From Adiantum capillus-veneris (lineage: Eukaryota > Streptophyta > Polypodiopsida > Polypodiales > Pteridaceae), in contig CM043969.1 of the NCBI GenBank assembly GCA_014529385.2, positions 18,584,446 through 18,648,445 of the forward strand: a stretch of 64,000 nt of DNA. Direction: 5' to 3'. Position numbers and translations under genes: made by a program. The notes beneath the pieces are model-generated. The model saw only the letters and a list, made by a program, of their open reading frames with translations, ran no database searches and was not told where the DNA came from. Shown here piece after piece: positions 55,398 through 64,000 of the stretch. Every line of letters starts with the position of its first letter. The stretch's first letter is position 1.

Positions 55398-56489
55398 TGT
55401 CACGTGACACATCTAACCCTATGTGTACGTGGACAAGCTACTTCATGACAAGGGTTCAGTTCAGTCCAGTCAGGCTAGCTTAGGAAGCGGTCTGACACTT
55501 TTGTGAGTCTGTTCATAGACCGTGCATGCCCAGGCACACTAGAGTAGATGCATATCATCTGGTTGCACACAGCATGATCATCAACATTACCATCAAAATC
55601 CATCAGGAGCATTTTGCAGTGCATTAAACCTATTTTCCCTACTTTTGACATTTTTCACTTATTATTTTTAAGTGACTTTTGTTGGAAACTGGGTAGGGCA
55701 ACTTGACTAAGATAATATATAAGGAAAAGCTAGGGCTAGGTTTTTTGGCAGAAGAGCAAGGAGAGCACAGGCACCCGCTGCAGCAGTCATCTTTCTCTTT
55801 CTCTCAAGCAAGAACCACCCCCTTAAGCCATCAGCGTTTTCAGCTTTAAGCCTCAGCATTCCAGCGTTTTTAAGGACATTAGATCAGCACTTTAAGCCTC
55901 AGCAAATCCAGCGTTTTAAGGACTGCAGATCAGCGTTTTTAGGGACATCAAATCAGCGTTTTAAAAGACTGCAGTTCAGCGTTTAACATAGCAGCAGATC
56001 AGCGTTTTACACAGCAGAATTTCAGCGTGTTTACACCTGCAGCAATCAGCACTTTTGAGCCAGCAGAGTTGGTGTTTTTTTGCAGCAGCAAACTTCAGCA
56101 AATTCAGCAGTTCAAAACAGTAGATAGAGCATCGTTTGAAGCCAGCATTCAGTAGCAATCGTCGTCGCCGTCGACTTCAACCTAGACACTTTGCATCAGC
56201 ATTTTGTACCAGTTTTGTGCAATCAATAGTATAGACCTCTTTCGCCATCGAGAGAGGGGCCCTTGGAAGAGGGTTTGACAACATTCTGGAGTCATATTTT
56301 TCTCTCTTTATCTCTCAGTCTCAGCACCTTCATTCACAGTGTTCACCACTTGTTTGTGATCATTTGCACTCTCTCACTAAAGGAACGGAAGGCTCTCCCT
56401 TTCGTAAGTAAAAGGAACCCTTGAGCATAGTTCGGAGCACTCATCTTGAGCAAAGTTCAACATTCACTTCCGCTGCACCTTACATAATT
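55393..56489. mobile_element. Solo LTR with TSD TAATT inside the 5' LTR of the GATTT element
   Basis: Element 55398-56484 (1087 bases), TGTCACGTGACAC to CTGCACCTTACA, flanked by TAATT at 55393-55397 and 56485-56489. The 3' LTR of the host element shows the empty site. A TATATAAG string is near 55715. A CAGCGTTTT-type array fills 55827-56060. The end resembles the LTR ending at 53411. It carries no coding region, so it arose by LTR-LTR recombination or as a minimal insertion. Strand read as plus if the TATA box is used. Confidence 0.88.
55827..56060 (+). repeat. CAGCGTTTT reiterated motif array
   Basis: About ten copies of (A/T)CAGCGTTTT or CAGCACTTT at spacings of about 22-35 bases, the later ones near 22. 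Located after the TATA box of the solo LTR, so probably in R/U5. Confidence 0.85.
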
Positions 56490-56515
56490 AAGGATTAGTA
56501 ACTAGAATCCTTATA
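56490..56515 (+). repeat. 5' LTR of the GATTT element, last 26 bases
   Basis: AAGGATTAGTAACTAGAATC then CTTATA, matching the end of the 3' LTR (CCTTACA) with CA changed to TA. Confidence 0.85.
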
Positions 56516-56516
56516 G

Positions 56517-56528
56517 TGGTATCAAAGC
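56517..56528 (+). other. Primer-binding site of the GATTT element
   Basis: TGGTATCAAAGC, initiator-Met type with one mismatch to the usual TGGTATCAGAGC. Confidence 0.8.
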
Positions 56529-57521
56529 AAATTTTTTCCCAGGACCCGAAGGTTGTGAGTCTCTCACCCTCGCCGCTACCCTCTCTCCGCGTTGTATGGA
56601 AGCAGAAGAAAGGTGGTACACACACCCAAACGAGCATGAGGTAACTTAAATTTATTTTGCTCCAACTATATAAATAAAAGACAAAAATATGGCTGTGTGT
56701 GGCGTACCCGATGAATTTTGGGATCGTTGTGTTGGTGCCCCTTAGTGTGCCCTTTCATTGGGATGTACCCCTTCGTTGGTGCCCCATCACGTAATAAGGT
56801 ATTGAACCAGCAGGCAACATGCCCCTTGTTCTCCGTGTTCGCACCCCTTCCAAGAGGATTGCACCCTTTCACAAGCGATGGGCTGAATTCAGAAATTGTT
56901 GGGCTGAATTTTGGAAACCCTCTACTAGTGACCCTTTGTGTGCCTCTTCATCGGGTGGTGTCCCATCGTGATTGTGCCCGCACCTTTTCATGTGAAAGGG
57001 CAACACCTCTACCTTGCTTGCACCTTTTCCCCAGGTAGTATCCCTTCCAAATTATACTCGCACCCCTTTCCCTAAGCGACATGCCCCTTTGCGCAATTGC
57101 TTTTCCACACGCTGGACTGGGCTGAATCGCTGGCCTGCAAACGTTCGCTGGTCTTTTTTTTCTACACTATCAGCCAGCGTACAAAGTCCAGCGCTGCACC
57201 TCTTCATATACACCCCATGTGCGCAACTCTTCGTTGGCTGCCACTTCATTATAATTTTCGCTGGATGTTTTACGCATCACCCCAGCAGCGCAAAAGTTAT
57301 AAAAAACCCCCAAAATTATTAAGCCTCAAAGTGGCCGGCCAAACTTGACTGACCTACCCCAATTTTTTAAACCAATGTGTATTGTTTAAAAACAAAACAA
57401 AACAAAAATACCCACCAGTTCAAAATGAATTCAAGCACTCTTTTACAATCAGCGCCACTCTCTCTCCCACTCTTCCGCGCTGGCCTTGTGTGCACTTTGC
57501 AGCACGGGACATTTCGCCGTC
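56529..57521. other. Leader of the GATTT element
   Basis: About 1 kb with no convincing frame. CCCCTTC-rich repeats such as GTGCCCCTT and GCACCCCTTC recur at 56730-57080. Confidence 0.5.
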
Positions 57522-57761
57522 ATGGCCGACAATGACTTCCATGTTCTGATCCCCTTTCGCTCATACATCGACGAGCTTCCCAACACAGAATTGCCGGCGT
57601 ACCCTCTCTCGGCACCCAAAGTCGTTATCATTCTCGATACCCTAGAGCCTCTTTCGGAACAGGAACCGGAACCTCTCCCAGAACAAGAACCCGAACTTGT
57701 TTTCTCATTGGCACATGTAGTAGAGAGCCCTCTTCCAGAACCGGTTCCACAACACCCGTAA
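57522..57761 (+). CDS. Small ORF in the GATTT element, Pro/Glu-rich
   Basis: ATG frame of 79 codons (MADNDFHVLIPFRSYIDELP, then EQEPEPLPEQEPE repeats). Its function is unknown. It precedes the gag-like frame and may be an upstream protein or chance. Confidence 0.3.
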   Translation: MADNDFHVLIPFRSYIDELPNTELPAYPLSAPKVVIILDTLEPLSEQEPEPLPEQEPELVFSLAHVVESPLPEPVPQHP

Positions 57762-57855
57762 CCTGCTTCAGAGGCAAACCCCATACAGCAGGAATACAGG
57801 TTGTATGTGACACATCGTCACGCCACAGTTCAATTATTCCCTCAAAGCAATCGGC

Positions 57856-58590
57856 ATGGCTGAATCACAAGATAGCAACGACTCTATTCCACTCGAGGAC
57901 CCGATAGCAGTTCTCAAAGAGCAAATGGCAGCACTTTCGACAAGTCTCGCATCAATTCACACTCACTTAGAGCAGATGCAGACGCAAAACACTTCTCGGA
58001 ATCGTCCTCCAACTTCTCGGACGACTAATGCTGCTTCTCTGCCATTGTCTTCCAATGCTTCAGTGGTCGACTAGAAGAACAACTCAAACAAAAGCCTTTG
58101 GAACTCAAATTTTCTCATCCAAAGCATGGTTTCTCAAAGACTACTAGACACAAAGTACCCTCGTGCGAGCAACAAAAGTCTCAGCATGAATATTCTTGGA
58201 AATGCTACAGTTCTAAGCAACCAACTTCTTATTGGAATCATCAGCAACATGAAGCTTCCAAAGGATCATCAGCCATATTAAGATGGGCTTACTTAGTGGT
58301 ACATATATCCGACCCTAGTCAAGTACTCGTTCGGGAATGTCGCGACGCTGGACAAGTTCCCCCTCGCGAGCCATGCCCTACATTTAAGTCTTTCTTGTCT
58401 GATGGTGGTAAAGTTGAAGATTTATTGATCCTTTCATTGTGCAAGAGGATTCTTCAGAGGTCTAAAAGACAACAACTCCCTCGACCTCCCCCTTCTCAAT
58501 TGGAAGCCTTAATACCGCTAAGAAAGCTGAAGATTCAGACGATTCTGGTTCTTGTGAGATAGTCAACGAGCACATCATCCCTTCTACGGC
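57856..58590 (+). pseudogene. Gag-like N-terminus of the GATTT element, disrupted
   Basis: The ATG at 57856 starts MAESQDSNDSIPLEDPIAVL, then a helical LKEQMAALSTSLASIHTHLE, the kind of coiled N-terminus seen in gypsy gag. The frame closes at TAG 58072; later stretches (58098-58562) in another frame look decayed. No zinc knuckle or enzyme follows. Confidence 0.4.
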
Positions 58591-58591
58591 C

Positions 58592-59461
58592 GTGATCCAG
58601 GCAGAAAAAGTTGCCTCATCACCGCCCTTGCAGAATAAAGTCTTTGTTTCTGAACAGATACCAAATGCAGTGGTGAATGAAAATTTTTCAAACTTAAAGA
58701 CACCAATCCTTGCCTTCAACGGTGCAAAGGATAAATCAGATGCAGGCTCTTGCAGCACGACTTTAGTCGCGGCATTTGAATCTTTGGACATAACTTGTTC
58801 TATTGATAAACCTTTACAGATGGATATACATCCAAACACTACTCAGTCTCAGTCTACGACATCCCTTCAAGAGGATTTTACTGTTTTAGACAAACCAATG
58901 GAATATCTTGCAAATTTCCAACCAATGGTCATCACTCAACAGAAAACTCAAGTCAGTTTACCAATAGTTTCCCCTGAAGCAGATAAAGATTCAAACTTTT
59001 CTTGGACAAAGCTCAAAGTTACAAACGACTTTGACAAAATCACTAATCAAGTTGCAGATGTGATACTGATACTTTTGACAAAGATGAGACAAGTTGCAGA
59101 TATGATCAGTTTTCAATTTGGCAAAATTGTTATGGTCAATAACACTGTCATGACGTGGGAACAGAAAGAGTTTTGGATGCAAAAGCACTACAAAAATACA
59201 TTTCCTTCTCCCGGAGTTTCTACAACTACTCTGGGTTTTATTTTAAATGGGAGAGAATGTCACGATTGTGACATATTCTCTGTATTGGTATTACTTTCTT
59301 GCTTGATTCTTTTGCAGATACAAAGATGCACCAAATCCGAGACCCCCGATTCTCCAAAGGATGCGTCCCTTTGCCCAAGAGTCGCACCTGTTCGGCGAAT
59401 AGCCATGCCTTTTCAACAAATGGCTGCACCTTTGTGCCAAAGGGTCACGACTCTACAGTAG
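58592..59461 (+). CDS. Unrecognised ORF of the GATTT element running into its 3' LTR
   Basis: A 289-codon frame with no known domain: Ser/Thr-rich N-terminal two thirds, then MISFQFGKIVMVNNTVMTWE and a Lys/Gln-rich segment. It passes through the polypurine tract and about 200 bases of the 3' LTR before its TAG. The frame may start upstream of 58592, since the sequence is open from about 58563. It has the size and place of a decayed gag-derived or accessory protein; function unknown. Confidence 0.4.
   Translation: MIQAEKVASSPPLQNKVFVSEQIPNAVVNENFSNLKTPILAFNGAKDKSDAGSCSTTLVAAFESLDITCSIDKPLQMDIHPNTTQSQSTTSLQEDFTVLDKPMEYLANFQPMVITQQKTQVSLPIVSPEADKDSNFSWTKLKVTNDFDKITNQVADVILILLTKMRQVADMISFQFGKIVMVNNTVMTWEQKEFWMQKHYKNTFPSPGVSTTTLGFILNGRECHDCDIFSVLVLLSCLILLQIQRCTKSETPDSPKDASLCPRVAPVRRIAMPFQQMAAPLCQRVTTLQ
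59245..59257 (+). other. Polypurine tract of the GATTT element
   Basis: AAATGGGAGAGAA immediately before the TG of the 3' LTR. Confidence 0.8.
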
Positions 59462-59687
59462 AAGGACATGACTACTGGCCTAGAGTCATGTCTCTTGACC
59501 TATGGTCATGTCTTTTCATCGTGTCTCTTCAGTTTCTATATAAGAATACCCTTGTAACACATTTCAAGCATTTAATGAATCAAACACACAGTTTTCTGAG
59601 TCTTGTCTCTGAGTCAAGTTCAAGTTTCTTAAGTCTTAATCATGAGTTTAAGTACTTAATTAAGGATTAGTAACTAGAATCCTTACA
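59258..59687 (+). repeat. 3' LTR of the GATTT element
   Basis: 430 bases, TGTCACGATTGTGAC to ATCCTTACA, with TATATAAGA near 59537. Followed by GATTT. Confidence 0.93.
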
Positions 59688-59692
59688 GATTT

Positions 59693-60559
59693 GCACTCCC
59701 GATGTGAGAGGAATGAAGGGCTGAAAACAAAGATCTCGACAAGGCCGATGATGGACAGCAATGAAGCACTCATGCCGGCGAGGGAATGGCCGAGGGGAGG
59801 CTCGATGGGCTACCGAAGTACCGGACCGGAATGGGATGATCGCAAGACAATTCTAAGTCGTTCCATCGCCAGGAAATGGGCTGAAAACTGAGATTGCTGG
59901 CTGATCTGCTGAATCTGGCGAGGAGATGGCAAACACTGCTGCTGGCTGAAAAGGCAAGGGCTGAATCTTGCAAAACGCTAAGGCTGGTCTTACTCTCCAC
60001 TAGCGGTAGCCACATCTGTAAAAAAACGCTGGCAACCTAGCTCCTTTTATAGGTGAGGGATAGGCCTTATAAACTTATTAAGGCCTAGGTGGGGCAATTC
60101 ATCCACCACACCCAATAAATAAATCATTAAAATGATTTATGAAAATGTTAGGTCAGGGGGTTCAGTTCTGGCTGAAACTGTCGCACATCTGTCCACCCGG
60201 GAATCCGATCGACTCGGGGACTGGCTCGTGGGATTCCTCTAACCTAGAACTATATGCATGTCATGCCAGATGCCCACCGTAGTGTAATAACATCTGTCAA
60301 ACACATGTACAAACCGTTTATGCAAAAGGGTTCGAAATTGGAAAACCTAATCTAATGGACTTGTCCGGACATGCAGCTCCTACGAATAGGCTCACAAAAT
60401 TGTCGGTACTAATCCTCCTAGGCTTCTAGACATCCCTATCTAGGAAGAAGGGGAAAACTAGCTCTCAAAGTCGATGAAGCATGTCCATGTGGCACACAGA
60501 GCCATGTGCATGTGACATCCCCTCTTGCGTAAGGTGAGGTACGGATACCGATTTGCATG
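59693..60559. other. Unassigned sequence
   Basis: No gene recognised. GGGCTGA-type words recur on both sides of the GATTT element insertion, so 54842-54976 and 59693-60000 were once contiguous. Confidence 0.4.
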
Positions 60560-60816
60560 GCCTCCTTGTATGAGGCTAGCGGATCTGGGTAGTTGATGAA
60601 AAATTCCTCGTCCGCCCAAGCCGGTTCATGCGTTCCTCGATCCTTGAATTTCAAGAAATATTGCTTTGCTTTCTTCTTCTTATTGCCGCACTGTAATGGA
60701 AACATTAGAAAACGCTTCGACTTGGTGACAATTATCTCTTTTGGTTCTTTTGGATTGCTCCTTGGAAGTCCACCCTTGTGGCGGCAACTCGGTAGGTCCA
60801 CTGTGGAAACTCGCTG
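60560..60816 (-). pseudogene. C-terminal gypsy pol fragment with chromodomain-like end
   Basis: On the minus strand: EIIVTKSKRFLMFPL, then KQYFLKFKDRGTHEPAWADE and EFFINYPDPLASYKEA. This is the chromodomain pattern found after integrase in chromoviruses (hydrophobic strand, KFK, W-acidic, helix). The frame continues toward a hydrophobic start at 60930, but that part lies in LTR sequence and is not genuine. Nothing of RT or integrase core remains in the window, and it differs from the chromodomain of element C. Confidence 0.55.
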
Positions 60817-61413
60817 TGTCACAAACTGTTGACGTGTCAAGCCATTGAAGAACGGAGCCAACCTACAAATCCCAGGCCTAAAACCTAGAAGAAGCAGAAG
60901 AAGAAGAAGCGGCACAATAAATTTTACCAATTGGCAAAGTCTTGCCGAGAGGCCTATTTTTAAAGAAGAGTTCCCACCAACTTATGGGACCCCATCGGTG
61001 ACCTAAAGATTTAAGGGATTAGATAAAGCGAGACCCACACACACACACAAAGATTCGCATGGAGCTTGATGATGTGGCAGTTGTACGTACTACGGACGCC
61101 CGTGTTTTGCGTTGCAGTGCCATGTGGCAGACTGTACGGACTTCCGCGATTTGTGCTGCTCACGTGGTTCATTCTCTAGCATGCTTCTGCGTGAAGGTGC
61201 AGAGGATGAAGTATCAGCAATGTACTCGTTCAAGCAATATAAAGAAATACCGAAAGGGGCACCAAGTTTTGGGGCTAGTGCTCTCTTGGGGTAGAACTCC
61301 GCAACTCCCCCGTCGTGCATTCTCTCTCTCTTTCAGTTCAATTGTGATTTGAAGTGCTTAAAGTTGTTCAATCTGTTCTTTTCGATTGGCACATGGTGTC
61401 CATCCCCGTGATA
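60817..61413 (+). repeat. 5' LTR of the 60817 element
   Basis: About 597 bases, TGTCACAAACTG to CCCCGTGATA. Matches 62939-63592 from TCACAAACT through the CT run. Confidence 0.75.
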
Positions 61414-61414
61414 G

Positions 61415-61426
61415 TGGTATCACAGC
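61415..61426 (+). other. Primer-binding site of the 60817 element
   Basis: TGGTATCACAGC, the initiator-Met pattern with one mismatch, one base after the LTR. Confidence 0.65.
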
Positions 61427-62324
61427 TTCAGGCGTGTGCTTTTCTAAAAGCATACGGGTCCTACCAAAGAGTAGATAGAGCAAGAATCTTTGTGCTTAGA
61501 ATTTTATTAAATAATCTTCATTTTCCGACCGTGGACTTATTAGCCACTCCCACCCTTGCTCCATCGCACATCAGGCGTACTCCCGTCTTCACCGCTTTGT
61601 CTTATAGGGCATGAGCCATAAAGATCAGATCACTTGTAAGAGAAGGATCAAAGATATTTTTCAAGCCACAATTTTTTTTCTTAGAAGCGGTGCCATGAAA
61701 TAGTGGATCTCTATAGCTACCAAGCCGCACACTCCAAGGACTTGGCAAGCTTTCAATAAAATTTTTGTCCGAAGTTACATGCCTTCAGACATCTTCCTTA
61801 GGAGAGCAGCTTCTAGCAGTGTGGGGTATCCTGAAATGCTTGCCACAAAAACCCTAGCAGATTACAACTTGAAATTTCTCGACATCTCTCTATAGGTGTC
61901 TCTTCTCGAACCCATAACCTTGGAGGTCCAATATGATTGCTTTGTCTTGGGACTACCATCACCGCTACAAGAACCTTGTCTATCCAAGAGCTTATGGACC
62001 GTGCTGCGGTCGGCTACAACCTTATGGAAGCGTAACCCTGATTTTAGTGCAGGTTTCAGGGTGGAAAGCCAGTCGTCTTTTTGAGCTCGACTGATGTCAA
62101 AAATGCTTTTTCAATTTGATTTAGGAGTTTTTAGAGTTCTGTTTGAGAACTTGTTTGGTGATCCAATTTGACATTTGTTTGAAATGGATGGTATCTCTTT
62201 TAAACTTGTCTTGTTGCGGATTTGAATTGTTTGACTCTCGTTTGAATACTGGTTTTAATGCTTAGTGATTTACTCTCGGGTGGAGTAGTGAGAAATGATC
62301 TTTAAGAATGCTTGCACATACTCA
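61427..62324. other. Interior of the 60817 element
   Basis: No coding frame of note; only short frames on both strands. Confidence 0.5.
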
Positions 62325-62608
62325 TCGCCTGGGCCCTTGTGGTTACTTGCGGGGGAAGTATTGTTGTTGTTACTCATGGCCCAGACCTGGATGGTTATAT
62401 ACGGGGGGAGTATTAAGAAGTTTGAGCAATGGTTACTCTTAGCACCTCCAAATGACGCAATTTGAGGTCTTGGGGGTGTTTGGTTATAAAAGGCCTCTAT
62501 ATCTCATGACCCGGACCCTTTTAGGTTATTTGCGGAAAGAGTGATGAGGGAGTCGTTGAACAACTCATGGCCCGGACTTGGATGGTTATTTGCAGGGGGA
62601 GTGTTCAT
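62325..62608 (+). repeat. Four imperfect copies of a ~43-base motif
   Basis: Copies near 62325, 62376, 62507 and 62564 of the form CTCATGGCCCGGAC, then GGATGGTTATTTGC and GGGGGAGT. Each ends in a polypurine-like run. Confidence 0.85.
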
Positions 62609-62676
62609 CAGCGGATTTATGTTTCTATGTCTTGTAACATAGCTTTTTTTTCCCTGTGTTGTGCCAACCATTGAAT

Positions 62677-62818
62677 ACTCCTTATTGGATGAGATTTTTC
62701 TGGGAAACCAACGACCCAGGATATCAAGAGCTTCAATCTAGAATAAGACTCCTTATTGGATGAGATTTTTTTGGGAAGCCAACAACCCAGGATATCAAGA
62801 GCTCCAATCTGGAATGAG
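62677..62818. repeat. Tandem duplication, two units of 71 bases
   Basis: Unit begins ACTCCTTATTGGATGAGATT at 62677 and 62748, with a few substitutions. Confidence 0.9.
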
Positions 62819-62928
62819 AAAATTGATTGTCCCTCGGAATGTACCTTAGAATGACCCTCGGAAATTTTTGAGCTAACTTGAGTTGTTTTGTAGATATGTT
62901 GTAATGGCAGACAATTACTTTCTTTCAA

Positions 62929-62938
62929 GAAGGGGGGA
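62929..62938 (+). other. Polypurine tract of the 60817 element
   Basis: GAAGGGGGGA directly before the 3' LTR, which starts with CG where the 5' copy has TG. Confidence 0.6.
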
Positions 62939-63592
62939 CGTCACAAACTACTGATGTGTCAAGCCACTGAAGAACGGAGCCAACCTGCAGATCCCGATCG
63001 AGGGGCCTAAAACCTAGAAGAAACAAAAGAAGTAGAAGTGGCACAAGAAGTTTTACCAACTTGCAAAGTCTTGCCGAGAGGCCTATTTTTAAAGAAGAGT
63101 TTCCACCAACTTATGGGACCCCATCTGATGGGGCCTAAGTGACCTAAAGAGATTAAATAAAGTGGGACCCACACACACACACAAAGATTTGTGTGAAGCC
63201 TGATGACGTGGCAGCTATACGAGCACCCGCGTTTTGCGTTGCAATGCAACGTGGCAAACTGTACGGACTTCCACGATTTGCGCTGCAATCGTAGCAGGTG
63301 TACGGATTTCCGTGAAACACGCTGGTAGCTTTTGGACCAAATGCTTTTTGAGTTGATAGCTTTTCATGTAACTGCTTTTGAGAGGCCAAGGGCCTTTAAA
63401 TATGAGCCAAGAGCTCATTCTCTGGCATGCTTTTGCGTGAAGGTACAGAGGATGAAGTACTGGCGATGTACTGGTTCAAGCAATATAAAGAAATACCGAA
63501 AGGGGCGCCAAGGTTTGGGGCCAGTGCTCTCTTGGGGTGGAGATCCGCTACTTCCCGTCTCGTGTGTCGTGCTCTCTCTCTCTCTCTCTATG
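62939..63592 (+). repeat. 3' LTR of the 60817 element, truncated
   Basis: Similar to the 5' LTR up to a (TC)n run near 63572-63588; the last 80 bases of the 5' LTR have no counterpart. Carries a segment of about 110 bases absent from the 5' copy. Confidence 0.75.
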
Positions 63593-63671
63593 CCATTGCA
63601 CCGTATACTATGAGATACGTGGGCGTTTCCATTGCCTATTTAAAGAAGGCTTTGGACCTCTAGATAGAGTC

Positions 63672-64000
63672 ATGCAATACCAAGATCAAAGATGCTTAGG
63701 CTTGTACCTACTGGAACTACATCGGCACAGGGATAATCTAATGAGAAGACAAAGAGCACTACAGCCTCAGAGGCAGATCATAGATTTCTTCGGATCAAGA
63801 GAAGCAGGAGTGGTAGGAGAAGCAAGAGGCCAGCAGCCAGCACAAAGGAGTACCCACATTCATACCAAAGGCACCCTCATTGACAGAGCGATTGAGCTTA
63901 GGAAATCGAGACGACCACAACCGAGATGCAGAAGCACACTTCACCGGAGGAGACTACAACAAAGGATTAGAAGCATTCTAGCCAGACACCCAGAATGCTC
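63672..64000 (+). CDS. Unidentified Arg-rich open frame cut by the window edge
   Basis: From ATG 63672 the frame is open for at least 109 codons to the last base. Rich in Arg and Gln (LLELHRHRDNLMRRQRAL, LHRRRLQQRIRSILARHP). It could be a basic, nucleic-acid-binding protein or a chance opening in purine-rich DNA. No family recognised. Confidence 0.2.
   Translation, partial: MQYQDQRCLGLYLLELHRHRDNLMRRQRALQPQRQIIDFFGSREAGVVGEARGQQPAQRSTHIHTKGTLIDRAIELRKSRRPQPRCRSTLHRRRLQQRIRSILARHPEC

Larger units (their letters stand above)
54977..59692 (+). mobile_element. Non-autonomous LTR element with TSD GATTT, 5' LTR split by a solo LTR
   Basis: Element proper 54982-59687. LTRs of about 430 bases start TGTCACGATTGTGAC. 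TSD GATTT at 54977-54981 and 59688-59692. The 5' LTR is split at 55397/56490 by a solo LTR with its own TSD. Primer site at 56517 and polypurine tract before 59258. The interior encodes gag-like N-terminal and other unrecognised frames but no RT or integrase. Confidence 0.9.
60817..63592 (+). mobile_element. Non-autonomous LTR element, 3' LTR truncated
   Basis: 5' LTR 60817-61413, primer site at 61415, interior about 1.5 kb without retroelement enzymes, polypurine tract, and a 3' LTR from 62939 that loses similarity at a CT run near 63592. The LTR copies differ: the 3' copy has about 110 extra bases (about 63275-63410). No TSD can be matched because the right end is lost. Confidence 0.75.

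Noticed and set aside
60696-60930. Signal-peptide-like start (poly-Leu) of the minus-strand ORF at 60930
   Set aside because: This stretch is antisense to a GAAGAAGAA-type run in the LTR that begins at 60817; it is an artefact of that repeat. Only the chromodomain part left of 60817 is credible.
1-64000. CRISPR arrays, bacterial operons, rRNA or tRNA genes
   Set aside because: No direct-repeat/spacer arrays, ribosome-binding-site-led gene strings or cloverleaf genes seen. tRNA matches are limited to primer sites.

Overview
This is a stretch of nuclear plant DNA made almost entirely of LTR retrotransposons. Evidence for a land plant: primer-binding sites matching plant initiator-Met and Asp tRNAs, plant-type Ty3/gypsy (including a chromodomain chromovirus) and Ty1/copia polyproteins, 5-bp target-site duplications (TSDs), and one recognisable host gene, the small molybdopterin-synthase subunit CNX7. 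The nesting and gene sparsity suggest a large, repeat-rich genome. The species cannot be told from sequence alone.

Layout. 1-11230: 3' part of a decayed plus-strand Ty3/gypsy element (A): gag with four zinc knuckles, protease, RT, RNase H, integrase, then an unusual second retropepsin-like ORF with W(V/I)PK motifs, a small acidic ORF and a 3' LTR. 11231-14164: a broken, once-spliced minus-strand gene resembling a transposase, and low-complexity DNA. 14165-37840: a three-level nest. A 5'-truncated copia element (copia-1) is interrupted (TSD TCTGA) by a ~10.8-kb minus-strand element primed by tRNA-Asp (B). B encodes no visible RT but has two retropepsin-like domains and an unrecognised duplicated domain. 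B's 3' LTR is in turn interrupted (TSD GAAAA) by an intact, young, minus-strand chromovirus (C) with one 1519-codon gag-pol ORF. 38215-43373: a complete but inactivated copia element of the same family (copia-2, TSD AAAAT). 44134-45606: an LTR next to a tRNA-Asp-type primer site. 46006-47961: a 1.96-kb non-autonomous LTR element. 51271-51567: CNX7 on the minus strand, an apparently intact single-exon ORF. 51655-54976: GC-richer decayed DNA with internally related segments and an isolated LTR/primer-site boundary. 54982-59687: a non-autonomous LTR element (TSD GATTT) whose 5' LTR holds a solo LTR of another family (TSD TAATT). 60560-60816: the chromodomain end of another gypsy pol, minus strand. 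60817-63592: a further non-autonomous LTR element. The last 330 bases hold an unidentified open frame cut by the window edge.

How the parts relate. The autonomous-type proteins (gag, protease, RT-RNase H, integrase) are visible in A, C and the two copias; only C is uninterrupted. At least four other elements (B and those at 46006, 54982 and 60817) keep LTRs, primer sites and polypurine tracts but no visible RT, so they would have needed enzymes supplied in trans. The most unusual signal is a retropepsin-like plus WVPK module found both downstream of integrase in A and at the end of the coding region of B, two otherwise different elements.
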